NCBI GenBank assembly: GCA_945860255.1
Contig: CAMAQI010000042.1
Location: 1 to 15,791 of the forward strand
DNA from: Methylacidiphilum caldifontis
Lineage (GTDB): Bacteria > Verrucomicrobiota > Verrucomicrobiia > Methylacidiphilales > CAMAQI01
Direction: 5' to 3'
DNA: 15,791 bases
The translations under genes were made by a program, and so were the position numbers. This document shows positions 6,926 through 14,596 of this stretch, in pieces (position 1 is the stretch's first letter; the number at the start of each line of letters is the position of its first letter). The notes under the pieces are model-generated. The model saw only the letters and a list, made by a program, of their open reading frames with translations, was not told the origin of the DNA and searched no databases.

Positions 6926-9886
6926 ATGATGAAATCCAAATTTGTAATATCTCTTTTATGGGAGACCGTCCTTTTTTTTCTCTTTTTGACTCACTCCTAC
7001 ACAGCCGATATTTTTTATGGAGGGGGAACCGACGCGGGACTTGGCGCAAATTGGGGAGGGGGAGTTCTTCCTGGAGTGGGAGATAACGCTTATTTTTTGA
7101 CCAACGGAACGAATGCAACTTTGAATGCCGCTTCCAACGTTGCGACACTCAGTACTTCAAACTTTGTTATCAGCGATACAACAGGCTCCACCGTTACTTT
7201 TAATTTAGGATCTGGAGGGGTAGTGACCACTAGTGGTTTTTTTGTCGTCGGACGGAACGGAAATGGGGTGATGAATATGACGGGAGGGACCGTCAACGCG
7301 ACAGGCTCCGGTGTTATTGTCAGCGCCAATAATACAGGGGTGGCGGGACCAACAGGGGCCCTGACCCAATCTGGGGGAACAATCAATGCGAGTAACTTTA
7401 TTATTGCCAGCAATAGCTTTGGAAACGGGTCCTATACCATTTCAGGATCTGGGATACTCGCCGCCACATCCATTAGCTTGGCTGCCGGAAACTCGAATAC
7501 GGCAACGATGACCATCAACGGAGGAAGTGCGACCTCTTCGGGTAGCGTAACACTTACTACGGCGGCATCGGCCACCGCAACACTCAACCTCAATGGAGGA
7601 ACATTAACAGCAGCAAGTGTCGCCGATGGCGGAGGAACGAGTACTTTTAAATTCAACGGAGGGACTCTCATTTCATCGGCAACAACAGCGACATTTCTGG
7701 AGGGGCTTGACAATGCCTATATTGAATCGGGGGGAGGGACGATCGACTCAAACGGTTTTAACATCACGATTGCGCAAATCCTACAGTCCCCTTCGGCAGG
7801 AGGAACAGGCGGGACGTTGACCAAAACCGGGACGGGAATTCTCACGCTTTCAGGGGCTAATACGATGAATGGGGGAGTCAGTGTCACAGGGGGAACATTA
7901 AGAGCGGGGGTGGCCACGAATGCCTTTGGAAGTAATACGGCGGTGAGCTTGTCGAACACGGCAGGAGCGATTTTAGATTTAAATGGTTTCAGTAACACGA
8001 TCGGTTCCTTAGCCGGGGGAGGAACAACGGGAGGGAATGTGACGCTGGGTACGGCAACGCTCACGACGGGAGGGGACAACGCCAGCACGAGTTATGGAGG
8101 GGTGATCTCGGGAACGGGAGCGGTGATTAAGAATGGAACGGGAACTCAGACTTTTACTGGAACGAATACAACAACGGGAACCTTAACGATCAATGGGGGC
8201 TCGGGAATCATCGGAACGTCCTTAGGTGGAAGTTGGGCGGGGGATGTGATTACCAATTCCGGAGGGAGACTCGGAGGAAATGGAACAATCGGGGGGAGTG
8301 TCACGATCAACTCCGGAGCGACTTATGCCGTTGGAAATTCTCCCGGGATTCAATCGATTTTAGGAAACCTTACCCTTGCCTCCGGTTCTCGAACGGAGAT
8401 CGAGATTGGTGGAGCGACGGCGGGGAATGGAGCCGGGTTTCATGATCAGATCAATGTGACCGGAACGGTGACGATTCAATCGGGAGCCACGATCGCTCCG
8501 ATGACGATTTTTAGTGGATCGAGTGGTTACAGTCCGACGGTGGGACAGCGATTTGCCGCAATTACCGGGAGTGCGATTACGGGTACCTTTGATACGATCG
8601 ATAATAGCGGAAATCCAGCATGGGTGAGTTTTATTCCTGAATACACAGGGACTGTCGTTTACATGCGAACAACGGCCTCCGAATTCGCCAATAACCCTCT
8701 TTTGAATCTTTCAAATAATGAATCAGCGGTCGGTAGGGCCTTAGACTCTTTTCGCCCCGCGACGATTGTGACGGGAGCCAATGCCACCGATGCCGATCGG
8801 ATTTATGGAGCGCTCACGTTACTCAATAATGACGGGGTGAAGAGTGCAATTTCGCAGATGAGTCCTGAGAAATTGGCAGCAATGCCTCAAGTGGCGCAGT
8901 CGATCGGAAGCCAAACGCATGGTCAAGTGAATCGACAACTTGAACTGCGAAGAGGATTTCAACCGACTCAGGGAGATCTCTCGATCTATAATCGCAATGG
9001 TCAGACCGTTTATGAACCGGTGGCGGGAGTTTTGACCGATGCTCTTTTTATCAAGCGAAAACCGGAAAAACTCAGTTTTTTTGCCTCAGTCAATGGGGAG
9101 CAAGGGGAGGTCAAACCCTCACAGCAGCGAACCGATTATGATTACTGGACAGCGACGGCGGTCTATGGAGGAAACTATGCCCTTTCGCAGAGTCTGAATC
9201 TCGGATTATTTACGGGATATGGACATTCGAATACAAGCCTGGGAGGGGCTGGAGGAGAGATCGATTATGATACCGGAAAGTTCGGGGGCTATCTTTCCTG
9301 GAGCGATGAGGGATGGTTCGTGAATGGAACTCTCTCGGGAGGAAAATCATTTTATAAAACGGAGCGGCGGATCGCTTTCCTGTCGGAGACCGCCAAGGGA
9401 AAGACCGAGGCTTGGGAAGGGGTCGGAGAGCTTCGAGCCGGAAAGGATCTGAGTTGCGGAAAATGGACCTTGAGTCCCTCGATCTGGCAACGCTACTCAC
9501 AAACTTTCATCGATTCGTATCAGGAGAAAGGTTCCTCTGCACGATTGAATATCAGATCGATGAAGCCAGAATCGATGGTCAGCGGAGCGGGCGTGACTCT
9601 TCAACGAGCCTTTCCGATGGGAGGGATGAGTTTGATTCCTCGGGTCTATGCCAACTATGAGCGGGAGTGGATTCGCTCCCAGGAGATCCGGGCAGGCTTT
9701 GCTGCCGGAGGAACGACTTTTCAAATCAGTACCGATCCGATCGATGCCGATCAGCTGACGGCGGGTTTAGGAACGACATGGATGGTATCGGAAGCTTTTC
9801 AAATCGATTTATCGGTGGAAGCGGAGACCTTGCAGAATGATCTCCAACGTCGATCGGCGAATCTGAGTTGTAAGTTTTCGTTTTAG
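6926..9886 (+). CDS. Type Va autotransporter with PATR beta-helix passenger
   Basis: A complete 986-residue self-secreting outer-membrane protein. Residues 1-27 are a signal peptide (core VLFFLFL, cleavage probably after SYTA). The passenger, about 28-580, is low-complexity Gly/Thr/Ser/Asn with repeated G-G-T-(L/V/I) turns, as in a right-handed beta-helix. It contains two passenger-associated transport repeats: one at about 298-325 (LTKTGTGILTLSGANT then GGTL) and a diverged one at about 400-426. A linker and alpha-helical region near 590-700 leads to the C-terminal beta-barrel, about 715-986, with alternating strands such as YALSQSLNLGLFTGYGHS (751-768). The chain ends in the aromatic residue typical of outer-membrane barrels (LSCKFSF). 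The passenger probably sits on the cell surface as an adhesin or matrix protein; no protease or lipase motif is visible. ATG at 6926 or 6929 is possible; the ribosome site is weak. Confidence 0.93.
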   Translation: MMKSKFVISLLWETVLFFLFLTHSYTADIFYGGGTDAGLGANWGGGVLPGVGDNAYFLTNGTNATLNAASNVATLSTSNFVISDTTGSTVTFNLGSGGVVTTSGFFVVGRNGNGVMNMTGGTVNATGSGVIVSANNTGVAGPTGALTQSGGTINASNFIIASNSFGNGSYTISGSGILAATSISLAAGNSNTATMTINGGSATSSGSVTLTTAASATATLNLNGGTLTAASVADGGGTSTFKFNGGTLISSATTATFLEGLDNAYIESGGGTIDSNGFNITIAQILQSPSAGGTGGTLTKTGTGILTLSGANTMNGGVSVTGGTLRAGVATNAFGSNTAVSLSNTAGAILDLNGFSNTIGSLAGGGTTGGNVTLGTATLTTGGDNASTSYGGVISGTGAVIKNGTGTQTFTGTNTTTGTLTINGGSGIIGTSLGGSWAGDVITNSGGRLGGNGTIGGSVTINSGATYAVGNSPGIQSILGNLTLASGSRTEIEIGGATAGNGAGFHDQINVTGTVTIQSGATIAPMTIFSGSSGYSPTVGQRFAAITGSAITGTFDTIDNSGNPAWVSFIPEYTGTVVYMRTTASEFANNPLLNLSNNESAVGRALDSFRPATIVTGANATDADRIYGALTLLNNDGVKSAISQMSPEKLAAMPQVAQSIGSQTHGQVNRQLELRRGFQPTQGDLSIYNRNGQTVYEPVAGVLTDALFIKRKPEKLSFFASVNGEQGEVKPSQQRTDYDYWTATAVYGGNYALSQSLNLGLFTGYGHSNTSLGGAGGEIDYDTGKFGGYLSWSDEGWFVNGTLSGGKSFYKTERRIAFLSETAKGKTEAWEGVGELRAGKDLSCGKWTLSPSIWQRYSQTFIDSYQEKGSSARLNIRSMKPESMVSGAGVTLQRAFPMGGMSLIPRVYANYEREWIRSQEIRAGFAAGGTTFQISTDPIDADQLTAGLGTTWMVSEAFQIDLSVEAETLQNDLQRRSANLSCKFSF

Positions 9887-10038
9887 GTGAGAATAGAAAA
9901 AGATGTTTTCTTAGTTTTGGCGATAGGACATCGTCGAGATATTTATCGATAGCTCATCCTTCCAATACTTTCGCCGAACCAGTTCAAAACCCTTTGCAAA
10001 TTCAGAATCTAATCCCAAATATCCGCAAACATAAATTT

Positions 10039-10077
10039 ATTTTAAACCACTCGTCGACGCTCATCGGCACTTATCAA
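10039..10077. repeat. 39-nt dispersed intergenic repeat, copy 1
   Basis: Matches 14279-14317 in 37 of 39 positions (differences at 10053 and 10072). It starts ATTTTAAACCACTC and ends near CACTTATCAA. Read on the minus strand it has a 10-base period built on GATGAG. Both copies abut an octamer array. The preceding stretch 9887-10038, downstream of the autotransporter gene, shows no gene and no clear terminator. Confidence 0.8.
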
Positions 10078-10126
10078 CTATATTCAGAATGTTCGGCTAA
10101 TGGGCTGATGGGCTAATGGCTTAAAT
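10073..10126. repeat. Octamer array A, with 32-nt direct repeat shared with 11099-11130
   Basis: 10073-10104 matches 11099-11130 at 30 of 32 bases (core ATTCAGAATGTTCGGCTA). It runs into consecutive 8-base units GCTAATGG (10096), GCTGATGG (10104) and GCTAATGG (10112), and finishes with GCTTAAAT (10119-10126), a terminal unit also seen in arrays C and D. The last bases overlap the stop codon of the nucleotidyltransferase-fold gene. Confidence 0.8.
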
Positions 10127-10879
10127 TCGAGAAGAGCCTTTTTTTCTTAACCCTTTTTTCAGTAGCTTCGCTTCCCATTGAGGTCTCTGTTTTTCCTGCC
10201 AGATCATTATTTTTTCAGAAGGGGCTTTAAATCTTGGGATCAAATCGACCGAAGAAATTCGACCTTGCTTCGCTAAGGTCTTTCCCTCTGTCGAAAAACT
10301 GAAGTCATAAAGACGCTTAAAGGAGTTGAGTAGTTCCCTTTCATTTTGGGGATTTTTTGCTGTTTCCTTAAAATATTCAGGGAGAACCGCCTCCATCGCT
10401 CGCAAATGTTTTTCATCTTGGCGATTGGTTTGATCCAACGTCACAAGATTTGCCGCTTTCGCCTCGTAAAGTGGCACAGGATGGAGAACCCTTACTTGAA
10501 AGCCTTTATAGTCCAACGACAGGTAGGCCTTTGAAACCACGTCCTCACTCAAACCGCGAACCGTCCTCAAAATTTCAATCTCTTTTCCATCAAAGACTAC
10601 TTTACCAAGGCAAACAAAAGTTCCCTTGCGTGGGGAGGGGATAAATTCACCTTTCAAATGCTTTGCTAGCTTTTCTCCGTCCCCCAATTGACCATGATAA
10701 TCAATATCTTTTGAGGTAAGTGGGTATATGGTTTTAAGAATAGGGGAAAGGTCTAAAAACCTTTCAGAATAAAAGTTGCAAGCTTGTCCACCCACAAGAA
10801 CCAGATTCAAACCAGTATTTTGAACAGATTCAAAAACTGTGGTAAAATCCTCAAATCTAAAACTTCTATCGGAGGGCAA
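10121..10879 (-). CDS. Nucleotidyltransferase-fold protein (AbiEii/DUF6036-like)
   Basis: A 252-residue protein with the signature of Pol-beta-like nucleotidyltransferases: hydrophobic strand LNLVLVGGQA (24-33) with the paired glycines, then SKDIDYHG (56-63) giving the D-x-D metal ligands Asp58 and Asp60. A possible third acidic residue is in KEIEIL (99-104). The segment LHPVPLYEAKAANLVTLD (132-149) followed by RQDEKHLRAM resembles the K-x-x-D-x-x-D region of AbiEii-type toxins and relatives. No ATG precedes the motif; the only usable start I see is TTG at 10879, 14 bp inside the upstream small gene and just after an in-frame stop, implying coupled translation. It could be the toxin-like half of a toxin-antitoxin pair or a housekeeping tRNA/protein nucleotidyltransferase relative; the module is bracketed by direct repeats. 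The fold is moderately sure, the role unsure. Confidence 0.68.
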   Translation of the reverse strand: MPSDRSFRFEDFTTVFESVQNTGLNLVLVGGQACNFYSERFLDLSPILKTIYPLTSKDIDYHGQLGDGEKLAKHLKGEFIPSPRKGTFVCLGKVVFDGKEIEILRTVRGLSEDVVSKAYLSLDYKGFQVRVLHPVPLYEAKAANLVTLDQTNRQDEKHLRAMEAVLPEYFKETAKNPQNERELLNSFKRLYDFSFSTEGKTLAKQGRISSVDLIPRFKAPSEKIMIWQEKQRPQWEAKLLKKGLRKKGSSRI

Positions 10880-11048
10880 GAGCGTCGGCTAAGTTGGGAT
10901 TATGAACTATTTTCCAAGCCCAAGGATCATAAAAACAACAAACCTTATCTCGCTCGGCCAGTTGTTTCTTTGTAAAAAGGTCACGGAAGCTCTTCGGCGT
11001 TTTTTTCGCCTTCGGCTTTTTCAATGTCTCTTTTTTAATCCGTTTCAT
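10866..11048 (-). CDS. Small basic protein paired with the nucleotidyltransferase-fold gene
   Basis: A 60-residue protein I do not recognise. The first 20 residues are very lysine-rich (KRIKKETLKKPKAKKTPKS). The remainder, with FRDLFTKKQLAERDK and the tail DPWAWKIVHNPNLADALALR, looks compact. The ATG at 11048 is preferred; an in-frame TTG exists 36 bp upstream and neither has a clear ribosome site. Its stop codon overlaps the start region of the nucleotidyltransferase-fold gene by 14 bp, so the two are almost certainly translated from one mRNA. By position it could be the antitoxin or partner of that protein. There is no helix-turn-helix or other diagnostic domain to support this. Confidence 0.6.
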   Translation of the reverse strand: MKRIKKETLKKPKAKKTPKSFRDLFTKKQLAERDKVCCFYDPWAWKIVHNPNLADALALR

Positions 11049-11098
11049 TGCAAGAATAATATCACAACTCTTTTGAATCCTCAACGCTCTTTTTTCTG

Positions 11099-11145
11099 AT
11101 CAACGATATTCAGAATGTTCGGCTATTGGGTCAATGGGCTGATGG
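11099..11145. repeat. Octamer array B, upstream boundary of the nucleotidyltransferase-fold module
   Basis: 11099-11130 is the second copy of the 32-nt direct repeat at 10073-10104. It continues as 8-base units GCTATTGG (11122), GTCAATGG (11130) and GCTGATGG (11138-11145). Same orientation as array A, so the two copies bracket the nucleotidyltransferase-fold module about 1 kb apart. Confidence 0.78.
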
Positions 11146-11234
11146 GTTCCTAAAATCCAAAAAAAATTATGACCAAAAATAAGTTAACTGCATAATGGTC
11201 TTGACTAATTCGCAAGACATTGCATTTTGGTATT

Positions 11235-12437
11235 ATGTCGAAACGTCCACGGATTTATGATCGCATCACGGCCGTGCATCTCAAACAAAATCGCCAGATG
11301 CTTTTTATGAGTGGGCCGCGACAGGTGGGTAAAACCACGGTGGCTCGTGCTGTTGCAGATTTTTATCTGGATTGGGATAATCGTGATCACCAAATGATCA
11401 TTTTAAAAGGGCCTCAAGCCGTTGCTGATTATTGCAAACTTCAAGTTGCAGCTGAAAAGAAAACGATCATTGCATTTGATGAACTTCATAAATTTTCTCG
11501 CTGGAAAAACTTTTTGAAGGGCTTTTTTGATACTTACGAAGATAAGTGTCGAATTCTGGTAACAGGTTCCGCCCGACTGGATGTCTATCGCAGAGGAGGA
11601 GATAGTTTAATGGGGCGCTATTTTCCCTGTAGGGTTCATCCTCTTTCTGTTGCCGAGGTCACCATCGGGAATAAGCGGCAGGAGAAGCTCACTCACCCTC
11701 CTCGAGCCGTTAGCGACAATGAGTGGGAATCACTATTGCAGCACGGAGGTTTTCCCGAGCCATTTCTCAAACGATCCAACAGCTTTTCAATTCGCTGGAG
11801 AAGAATGAGGGAGGAACGATTGTTCAAGGAAGATTTGCGCGATTTAACTCGTATTCAAGAGCTTCGACAGCTTGAAATTTTGGCCCACTTGCTAGGACAA
11901 AGGTCGGGAGAGCAGCTCGTCTATGCAAATTTGGCCTCTGAGGTTCAGGTTGCTCCCAACACAGTCAAAGCTTGGGTGAGCACATTAGTTTCCACTTATT
12001 ATGGTTTTTTGGTCAGACCTTGGTTTCAGAATGTGAGCAAGTCACTGCGAAAAGAACCTAAATGGTATTTAAGGGATTGGTCCGGAATAGACAATCCAGG
12101 ATCCAGAGCGGAGACCTTTGCCGCCTGCCATCTCCTGAAAGCTGTAGAATATTGGAATGACATGGGACTTGGAAACTTTGAGCTGCGCTATTTAAGGGAT
12201 AAACAAAAACGAGAGGTCGACTTTCTTGTTGTTCGCGATGGCAAACCGTGGTTTTTAGCTGAAATTAAACAAAGTGAAACATCTCTATCCCCTTTCCTTT
12301 TTCATTTTCAGGAGCAGACAGGAGCTGAACACGCTTTTCAAATTGTGATGGCGCTCCCTTTTACCAAGGTCGATTGCTTCCAGCATAAGACCCCCATCGT
12401 CGTGGCAGCAAAAACATTCTTTTCGCAATTGGTCTAA
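11235..12437 (+). CDS. AAA ATPase with C-terminal DUF4143 domain
   Basis: A 400-residue ATPase of the AAA_14/DUF4143 type. Walker A GPRQVGKTT is at 27-35, Walker B IIAFDELHK at 78-86, and the sensor/arginine region LVTGSARLDVYRRGGDSLMGRY follows at 109-130. Residues about 190-300 are a helical, winged-helix-like region. The C-terminus has a restriction-nuclease-like motif: Asp329 in REVDFLV and Glu343-x-Lys345 in FLAEIK, which match a PD-(D/E)xK core. The family is widespread in environmental genomes and its cellular function is poorly defined; it is a frequent accessory gene. ATG at 11235 is used; an in-frame TTG lies 15 bp upstream and the ribosome site is weak. It stands alone, between octamer arrays B and C, and is convergent with hipA. 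Family assignment is firm, role unknown. Confidence 0.9.
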   Translation: MSKRPRIYDRITAVHLKQNRQMLFMSGPRQVGKTTVARAVADFYLDWDNRDHQMIILKGPQAVADYCKLQVAAEKKTIIAFDELHKFSRWKNFLKGFFDTYEDKCRILVTGSARLDVYRRGGDSLMGRYFPCRVHPLSVAEVTIGNKRQEKLTHPPRAVSDNEWESLLQHGGFPEPFLKRSNSFSIRWRRMREERLFKEDLRDLTRIQELRQLEILAHLLGQRSGEQLVYANLASEVQVAPNTVKAWVSTLVSTYYGFLVRPWFQNVSKSLRKEPKWYLRDWSGIDNPGSRAETFAACHLLKAVEYWNDMGLGNFELRYLRDKQKREVDFLVVRDGKPWFLAEIKQSETSLSPFLFHFQEQTGAEHAFQIVMALPFTKVDCFQHKTPIVVAAKTFFSQLV

Positions 12438-12459
12438 AATAAATCGGTCAGCTTGGAAG

Positions 12460-12559
12460 GCTGAATAGCCCGATAGCCTAATCGCTGGATAGCCGGTAAG
12501 CTAAATAGCTTAAATTCATGCCTCCCTGCTAAAAAGCTATCCAGCGATCGGGCTATCAG
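12460..12559. repeat. Octamer array C forming a long hairpin between convergent genes
   Basis: Seven contiguous 8-base units run from 12460 to 12515, all starting GC (for example GCTGAATA, GCTGGATA, ending GCTTAAAT). After four bases, five more follow from 12520 to 12559 (for example GCTAAAAA, GCTATCCA). The two halves are inverted: 12472-12493 pairs with 12536-12557 at 20 of 22 positions around a 42-nt loop. It lies between the stops of the ATPase gene (12437) and hipA (12587), so it may act in transcription termination for either strand, although it has no adjacent U-run. Confidence 0.82.
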
Positions 12560-12586
12560 ACTCGAACAAAAATGCCCATGGATTGA

Positions 12587-13831
12587 TCATCGCCGGAGAG
12601 CTTGACAATTCTTGGTTATATTTTCTTTGATTCTGGCTCTATTTCCTGCTTTTAAACCGGCTTCCAGAGAAATTTTATCCCAATGTTCAACGGCCTCCAT
12701 TGATGCTTCAATGATTTGACCGGCTTCCGAGATCTCGGCTTTTCGACTCAGTGTTAACAGATCTTTGAGCGTAGGCGTTCTTGATCCATTGACAGTCATC
12801 GCATGGGTGTTTCTATTATTCATCCCCGGGCTTGAGGTAATGTCGAACGAGGGTGAGAGAATCCACTCTTTCCCTTTGAGAAGGAAGGCGAAATTTTTTG
12901 CGTGATCATCACAATTTCCGACAATTCTATTAAAGACACACCGCCTGAAAATTTCTTTTGCGGTTTCATGATTTTCCGTCAGTTCCACCCCTCTTAAAAT
13001 AAAATCCTCGTAGGCAATCGATAACTCCTGATGGCTGATCTGCAATAGTCCGGAAAGAGAATGCATATGGATCTTTTTCCCCTCGTGACGATCAAATCTT
13101 TTTATTCCGAAAAGGACTCGTTCCTTCTTTCCTGATTCGCATTGGAAAAGTTGGATCGCAGGAACTTCGATCCCTGCAATCGAAGCCATTTTCATAAAAG
13201 CATACTCCGTCGCCCCGCTTTGCCGAGAATCCTTATGTCCTTGAGGAATATCCGAGAGTTTGATGATCCAGGATTCAAAACCGCTTTTTGGGGTTCCACC
13301 GATCATGATCTCATCCCCTTTGACATAGGCATGGACTTTCGGCTTTGCTCCTCCCGCAGAGCTCCCTTCGACTAAAAAAGAAAGAATCTCTGATGTTTTT
13401 CCCTCGATTTTTTTTCCCTCCATCAGAAGCGAAGCATCGTGATCGGCTTGAGCCAGTGAGATGACCTCAAGTTCCTCTTTGCTCCCTCCTTGGGGGTGGT
13501 ATTCCAAGGCTCCCATCGCTCGTTGCCCCAGATAGGATAATTTCACGAGTGGGGAAACCCTTTCGGGCTCAAGACCCGCGCGTCTCAATCTTTCCGCAAG
13601 AACCGTCATTCCCCAATAGTCGGGGAGGCTATCCGCAAAGACGCCGTGTAATCCATGAAATTTTTTGTTCAGATGGCTTTGTGCGATCGTGTGGAATTCT
13701 AGATGAAAAGGGGAAATATTGAGACCGCTCTGAATCCATTCCTTTTCATACTGAAAATAAATCTGACCTGTTTGAAGATCCTCCGCCAATCGGCCGACCG
13801 TTTTTTCTCCCATCCTGACTTCAATGATCAT
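12587..13831 (-). CDS. hipA: HipA-type serine/threonine kinase toxin
   Basis: A 414-residue HipA-family kinase (E. coli HipA is 440). In HipBA systems the kinase inactivates a translation component, glutamyl-tRNA synthetase in E. coli, and induces persistence. Seen here: N-subdomain GVFADSLPDYWG (63-74); the glycine-rich loop with the regulatory serine, SSAGGAKPK (157-165); the catalytic loop NRIVGNCDDHAKNF (301-314) with catalytic Asp308; and the metal-binding Asp330 in SPSFDI. All key residues are intact, so the toxin should be active. The ATG at 13831 overlaps the hipB stop as ATGA and has a strong AAGGAGG five bases upstream, inside hipB. It is convergent with the ATPase gene, and the module lies between octamer arrays C and D. 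Target specificity cannot be read. Confidence 0.93.
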   Translation of the reverse strand: MIIEVRMGEKTVGRLAEDLQTGQIYFQYEKEWIQSGLNISPFHLEFHTIAQSHLNKKFHGLHGVFADSLPDYWGMTVLAERLRRAGLEPERVSPLVKLSYLGQRAMGALEYHPQGGSKEELEVISLAQADHDASLLMEGKKIEGKTSEILSFLVEGSSAGGAKPKVHAYVKGDEIMIGGTPKSGFESWIIKLSDIPQGHKDSRQSGATEYAFMKMASIAGIEVPAIQLFQCESGKKERVLFGIKRFDRHEGKKIHMHSLSGLLQISHQELSIAYEDFILRGVELTENHETAKEIFRRCVFNRIVGNCDDHAKNFAFLLKGKEWILSPSFDITSSPGMNNRNTHAMTVNGSRTPTLKDLLTLSRKAEISEAGQIIEASMEAVEHWDKISLEAGLKAGNRARIKENITKNCQALRR

Positions 13832-14121
13832 TTGACCCTCCTTCGACCCCTTTGTCGTTTCTTTATCGCTACTAATTGATCAATAGACTGGATCGGAAGC
13901 GGTTTAAATAACTCCTCTAATTCCTGTTGTCGATGAATCACGGAGGCGATTTTATAAAAGCGACCCAACGATATTTTGCCGGTTCTTTCAAAAATTTGGT
14001 ACGTCGCAAATTTAATTCCGGCTCTCTTGCACATCTCTTGCTGCGTATAGCCACGCTCCAACCGAAGCGCCTTAAATCGTTGCCCCATCAATTTTAGATA
14101 ATCTTCCAAAAACATCGCCAT
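13828..14121 (-). CDS. hipB: HipB-like XRE antitoxin/repressor
   Basis: A 97-residue helix-turn-helix protein and partner of HipA. The XRE domain covers about 13-62, with helices around FKALRLERGYTQQEMCKRAG (16-35) and the recognition segment IKFATYQIFERTG (36-48). A short linker ELEELFKPLPI follows, then a very basic tail (KKRQRGRRRVK). In the family it neutralises HipA and represses its own promoter. It is the first gene of the operon and overlaps hipA by 4 bp. ATG at 14121 is used; a second in-frame ATG lies 6 bp downstream, and the ribosome site is weak, unlike the strong one for hipA. The upstream AT-rich region contains a 13-bp palindrome. Confidence 0.88.
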   Translation of the reverse strand: MAMFLEDYLKLMGQRFKALRLERGYTQQEMCKRAGIKFATYQIFERTGKISLGRFYKIASVIHRQQELEELFKPLPIQSIDQLVAIKKRQRGRRRVK

Positions 14122-14193
14122 TGATCAAAGCTACTCTCATATTTAAAATATAAAAAGCAAAATAATATGCGATAATTTAAAATAAATTAATAA

Positions 14194-14206
14194 AACATAT
14201 TATGTT
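14194..14206. promoter_or_regulatory. Candidate HipB operator palindrome
   Basis: A 13-bp palindrome, AACATA-T-TATGTT, about 75 bp upstream of the hipB start in a very AT-rich stretch (14122-14220). HipB-type repressors bind such palindromes, usually in several copies; I see only this one. The low complexity makes chance occurrence plausible. Confidence 0.3.
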
Positions 14207-14236
14207 AAATTTTTGATAAATCTGTCGTCTTGGAAA

Positions 14237-14276
14237 GCCTAATCGCTGGATAGCGGGTAAGCTCAATCGCTTAAAT
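14237..14276. repeat. Octamer array D, near copy of part of array C
   Basis: Five 8-base units, each starting GC. The 40 bases match 12476-12515 in 37 positions and are preceded by the same CTTGGAA lead-in found before array C. Both copies have the same orientation, so they form direct repeats bracketing the hipBA operon. Confidence 0.82.
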
Positions 14277-14278
14277 CC

Positions 14279-14402
14279 ATTTTAAACCACTCATCGACGC
14301 TCATCGGCACTGATCAAATCAAAATAAAGAACAAGAATTTAAATCCCGAAAACAGAGTGAATTTTGAAATGAGTGTCAATGAGTGAGAATGATTGGTTAA
14401 AA
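14279..14402. repeat. 39-nt dispersed repeat, copy 2, facing a degenerate inverted copy
   Basis: 14279-14317 is the second copy of the 10039-10077 element. At 14371-14402 lies a degenerate reverse-complement version made of clear 10-base steps (GAGTGTCAAT, then GAGTGAGAAT, then GATTGGTTAA), matching the inverse of copy 2 in about 24 of 32 positions. The pair could fold back on itself around a loop of about 50 bases. Confidence 0.65.
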
Positions 14403-14460
14403 AAGTCTTTTCCCTATTCGTGCGCATGCGCGTCAACCTAAGGAATACATTCAAAGGCAT

Positions 14461-14498
14461 TTTCTCACACGAAGGCGCGAAGAACACGAAGTGAGAAA
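14461..14498. repeat. Short periodic CGAAG repeat inside an 8-bp inverted repeat
   Basis: Three CGAAG steps at spacings of about 8-9 bases (14470-14490) are enclosed by TTTCTCAC (14461-14468) and its exact inverse GTGAGAAA (14491-14498). The pattern resembles periodic intergenic repeats that I recall from other environmental genomes. Confidence 0.55.
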
Positions 14499-14578
14499 TA
14501 GACGACTCTTCGAGGTGATTCCCCTGTTTCCTCCTTCGTCGGAAAACACCTTCGGAGAATCTCTCCCGTTTCTTTGAA

Positions 14579-14596
14579 CTCCGAAAGCTTTCGGAG
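14579..14596. repeat. Perfect 18-bp palindrome
   Basis: CTCCGAAAGCTTTCGGAG is self-complementary over all 18 bases and could form a hairpin or bind a dimeric protein. It is followed by an A-run on the plus strand, not a T-run, and no T-run follows it on the minus strand either, so it is not an intrinsic terminator. No gene is adjacent. Confidence 0.6.

Noticed and set aside
12460..12559. Considered a CRISPR array or tRNA-like structure.
   Set aside because: Units are 8 bases with no alternating unique spacers, and no cloverleaf or anticodon arm can be drawn.
14194..14220. Possible hipBA promoter hexamers in the AT-rich leader.
   Set aside because: The stretch is so AT-rich that many hexamers fit loosely; none has a convincing partner at 16-18 bp spacing.
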